A stretch of DNA of 38,959 nt, taken from NCBI GenBank assembly GCA_022822855.1, contig JAJDYG010000004.1, positions 1 to 38,959 on the forward strand, given 5' to 3'. This document shows, in pieces, positions 38,952 through 38,959 of the stretch (within the stretch, counting starts at the first letter, position 1; every line of letters begins with the position of its first letter). The stretch comes from Dehalococcoidia bacterium (GTDB taxonomy: Bacteria; Chloroflexota; Dehalococcoidia; Bin125). Both the position numbers and the translations under genes were made by a program. Below the pieces are notes generated by a model that worked only from the letters and a program-made list of their open reading frames with translations, made no database searches and was not told where the DNA came from.

Positions 38952-38959
38952 CGACACAA

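Noticed and set aside
1..38959. CRISPR arrays, tRNA, rRNA, insertion sequences or transposases
   Set aside because: No regularly spaced repeats, cloverleaf or rRNA sequence, or transposase frame could be recognised by eye.

Overview
The window is about 39 kb of GC-rich (roughly 60-65% by eye), densely coding bacterial DNA. Gene content points to a member of the Chloroflexota, possibly a marine or sponge-associated lineage of the SAR202/Dehalococcoidia type. The hints are a Rex repressor, two luciferase-like flavin monooxygenases, a phytanoyl-CoA dioxygenase-family oxygenase, tandem D-aminoacylase-like amidohydrolases, tandem type-B carboxylesterases, a single-chain biotin-dependent acyl-CoA carboxylase, and a peptide-type ABC transporter whose binding protein has a Gln-rich linker. 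There is no rRNA or other phylogenetic marker here apart from gyrA, so the placement is inference.

Layout. 1-2714: rex and an aldo/keto reductase on the minus strand, then an unrecognised 227-aa gene. 2750-5221: gyrA (TTG start), with a short patch of foreign-looking codon use that ends at the catalytic tyrosine. 5420-6117: a HigBA-like toxin-antitoxin pair. 6190-9077: a probable catabolic operon of a luciferase-like oxidoreductase, an acetoacetate-decarboxylase-like protein and a haloacetate-dehalogenase-like hydrolase. 9275-13962: leuD, a Uma2-family gene, two paralogous Cys-containing microproteins, leuB, and an OB-like/PIN gene pair. 13984-17382: a biotin carboxylase-BCCP-carboxyltransferase fusion. 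17461-22159: DppB- and DppC-like permeases, an MNT-HEPN fusion and a substrate-binding lipoprotein. 22333-28813: PhyH-family dioxygenase, class III aminotransferase, a second luciferase-like oxidoreductase (minus strand) and two carboxylesterases. 28823-33129 and on: leuC and leuA (minus strand), with a HicBA-like pair between them and a HigB/HigA-metallopeptidase pair beyond. 34617-38885: a small lipoprotein and two near-duplicate N-acyl-D-amino-acid deacylases. The last ~60 bases are a G/C homopolymer-rich tail that looks like an assembly artefact.

How it works together. All four genes for the committed leucine branch (leuA, leuB, leuC, leuD) are present but scattered on both strands, each next to a toxin-antitoxin-like or nuclease-like module. 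The remaining enzymes suggest scavenging of organic compounds: uptake of peptide-like solutes, hydrolysis of esters, N-acyl-D-amino acids and perhaps haloacids, oxidation by flavin and Fe(II)/2-oxoglutarate oxygenases, and carboxylation of acyl-CoAs.

The least explained element is the pair of tandem microproteins at 11062-11220 and 11342-11509, directly upstream of leuB. Both end in CCGxYGxPGC followed by TGA. In both, a GC-rich hairpin begins exactly 13 nt after that TGA and the reading frame stays open; in the first copy it runs into a His-rich stretch. This could be selenocysteine insertion or UGA readthrough, or simply a duplicated stop region with a hairpin. A second recurring feature is a TANNNT -10-like element placed 5-7 nt before a start codon at seven sites, which suggests leaderless transcripts are common in this organism.
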